From NCBI GenBank assembly GCA_964572955.1, contig CAZNGY010000070.1, positions 1 through 6,430 on the forward strand: a stretch of DNA of 6,430 nt, in the 5' to 3' direction. Shown piece after piece: positions 6,328 through 6,430 of the stretch. A model generated the notes under the pieces. The model was not told where the DNA came from. It was given only the letters and a program-made list of their open reading frames with translations, and ran no database searches. The translations under genes were made by a program, and so were the position numbers. Positions within the stretch are counted from its first letter, which is position 1. Every line of letters begins with the position of its first letter. The stretch is from UBA3775 sp964572955. GTDB lineage: Bacteria > Bacillota > Clostridia > Lachnospirales > Lachnospiraceae.

Positions 6328-6430
6328 ATGGACGGACAGAATTTTGACAACGGACAGAATCAGGAGAATACGAATTACTATCAGGATTACACGAACATGC
6401 AGTATCAGGCGCCTTACGGGCAGGGAGAGC
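6328..6430 (+). CDS. Partial CDS, Gln/Asn/Tyr-rich N-terminus, unknown function
   Basis: Only the first 34 codons are inside the window; the frame is open to the edge. The visible peptide starts MDGQNFDNGQNQENTNYYQD and goes on with more Gln and Tyr, a hydrophilic low-complexity lead without signal peptide or membrane segment. In Clostridia such leads often precede a zinc-ribbon or small membrane domain (for example DUF4190-type proteins), but nothing visible proves that here. AAGGA (6311-6315) and GGTGAG (6318-6323) lie 12 and 4 bases before this ATG. An in-frame ATG at 6316 directly abuts AAGGA, leaving no spacing, so it is the less likely start. The gene has its own promoter and need not belong to the glycan set. 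Confidence 0.6.
   Translation, partial: MDGQNFDNGQNQENTNYYQDYTNMQYQAPYGQGE

Overview
The window looks like chromosomal DNA from a low-to-moderate GC Gram-positive bacterium, most likely a Clostridia/Lachnospiraceae-type gut anaerobe. The reasons are strong purine-rich Shine-Dalgarno sites (GAGGG, GGGAG, GGGAGG), sigma-A type promoters that include two extended -10 boxes, tight gene packing, and protein sequences that read like Firmicutes glycosyltransferases. The organism call is inference; there is no rRNA or marker gene here.

Layout. Bases 1-251 hold no gene I can support. A large membrane glycosyltransferase of the GT-C fold (GT39/ArnT-like) lies on the minus strand (252-1796). A 282-base divergent control region follows (1797-2078). 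It has an extended -10 promoter firing leftwards, a consensus-like promoter firing rightwards (TTGTCT-17-TATAAT) and a structured leader of about 130 bases. To the right is a co-directional run of four genes: an FAD-dependent amine/amino-acid-oxidase-like protein (2079-3215), a GtrB/DPM-like family 2 glycosyltransferase with two C-terminal membrane helices (3231-4187), a soluble DPM/ALG5-like family 2 glycosyltransferase overlapping it by ATGA (4184-4906), and a DegT/DnrJ/EryC1/StrS-type PLP sugar aminotransferase (4997-6106). A new promoter at 6199-6227 then drives a gene cut off by the window edge, whose visible N-terminus is rich in Gln, Asn and Tyr (6328-6430).

How they may work together (inference). 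The aminotransferase would make a nucleotide-linked amino sugar. The two family 2 enzymes would load sugars onto a lipid carrier or onto one another's product on the cytoplasmic side. The divergent GT-C enzyme would use the polyprenyl-phosphate-linked sugar outside the membrane to decorate a cell-envelope polymer or protein. The FAD enzyme is the unusual partner: it carries a four-cysteine cluster and could oxidise a sugar, amino sugar or amino-acid substituent of the glycan. No flippase, nucleotide-sugar synthetase, ketoisomerase or acetyltransferase is visible, so the set is either incomplete in this window or relies on genes elsewhere. No tRNA, rRNA, CRISPR array, insertion sequence or prophage signature was seen.
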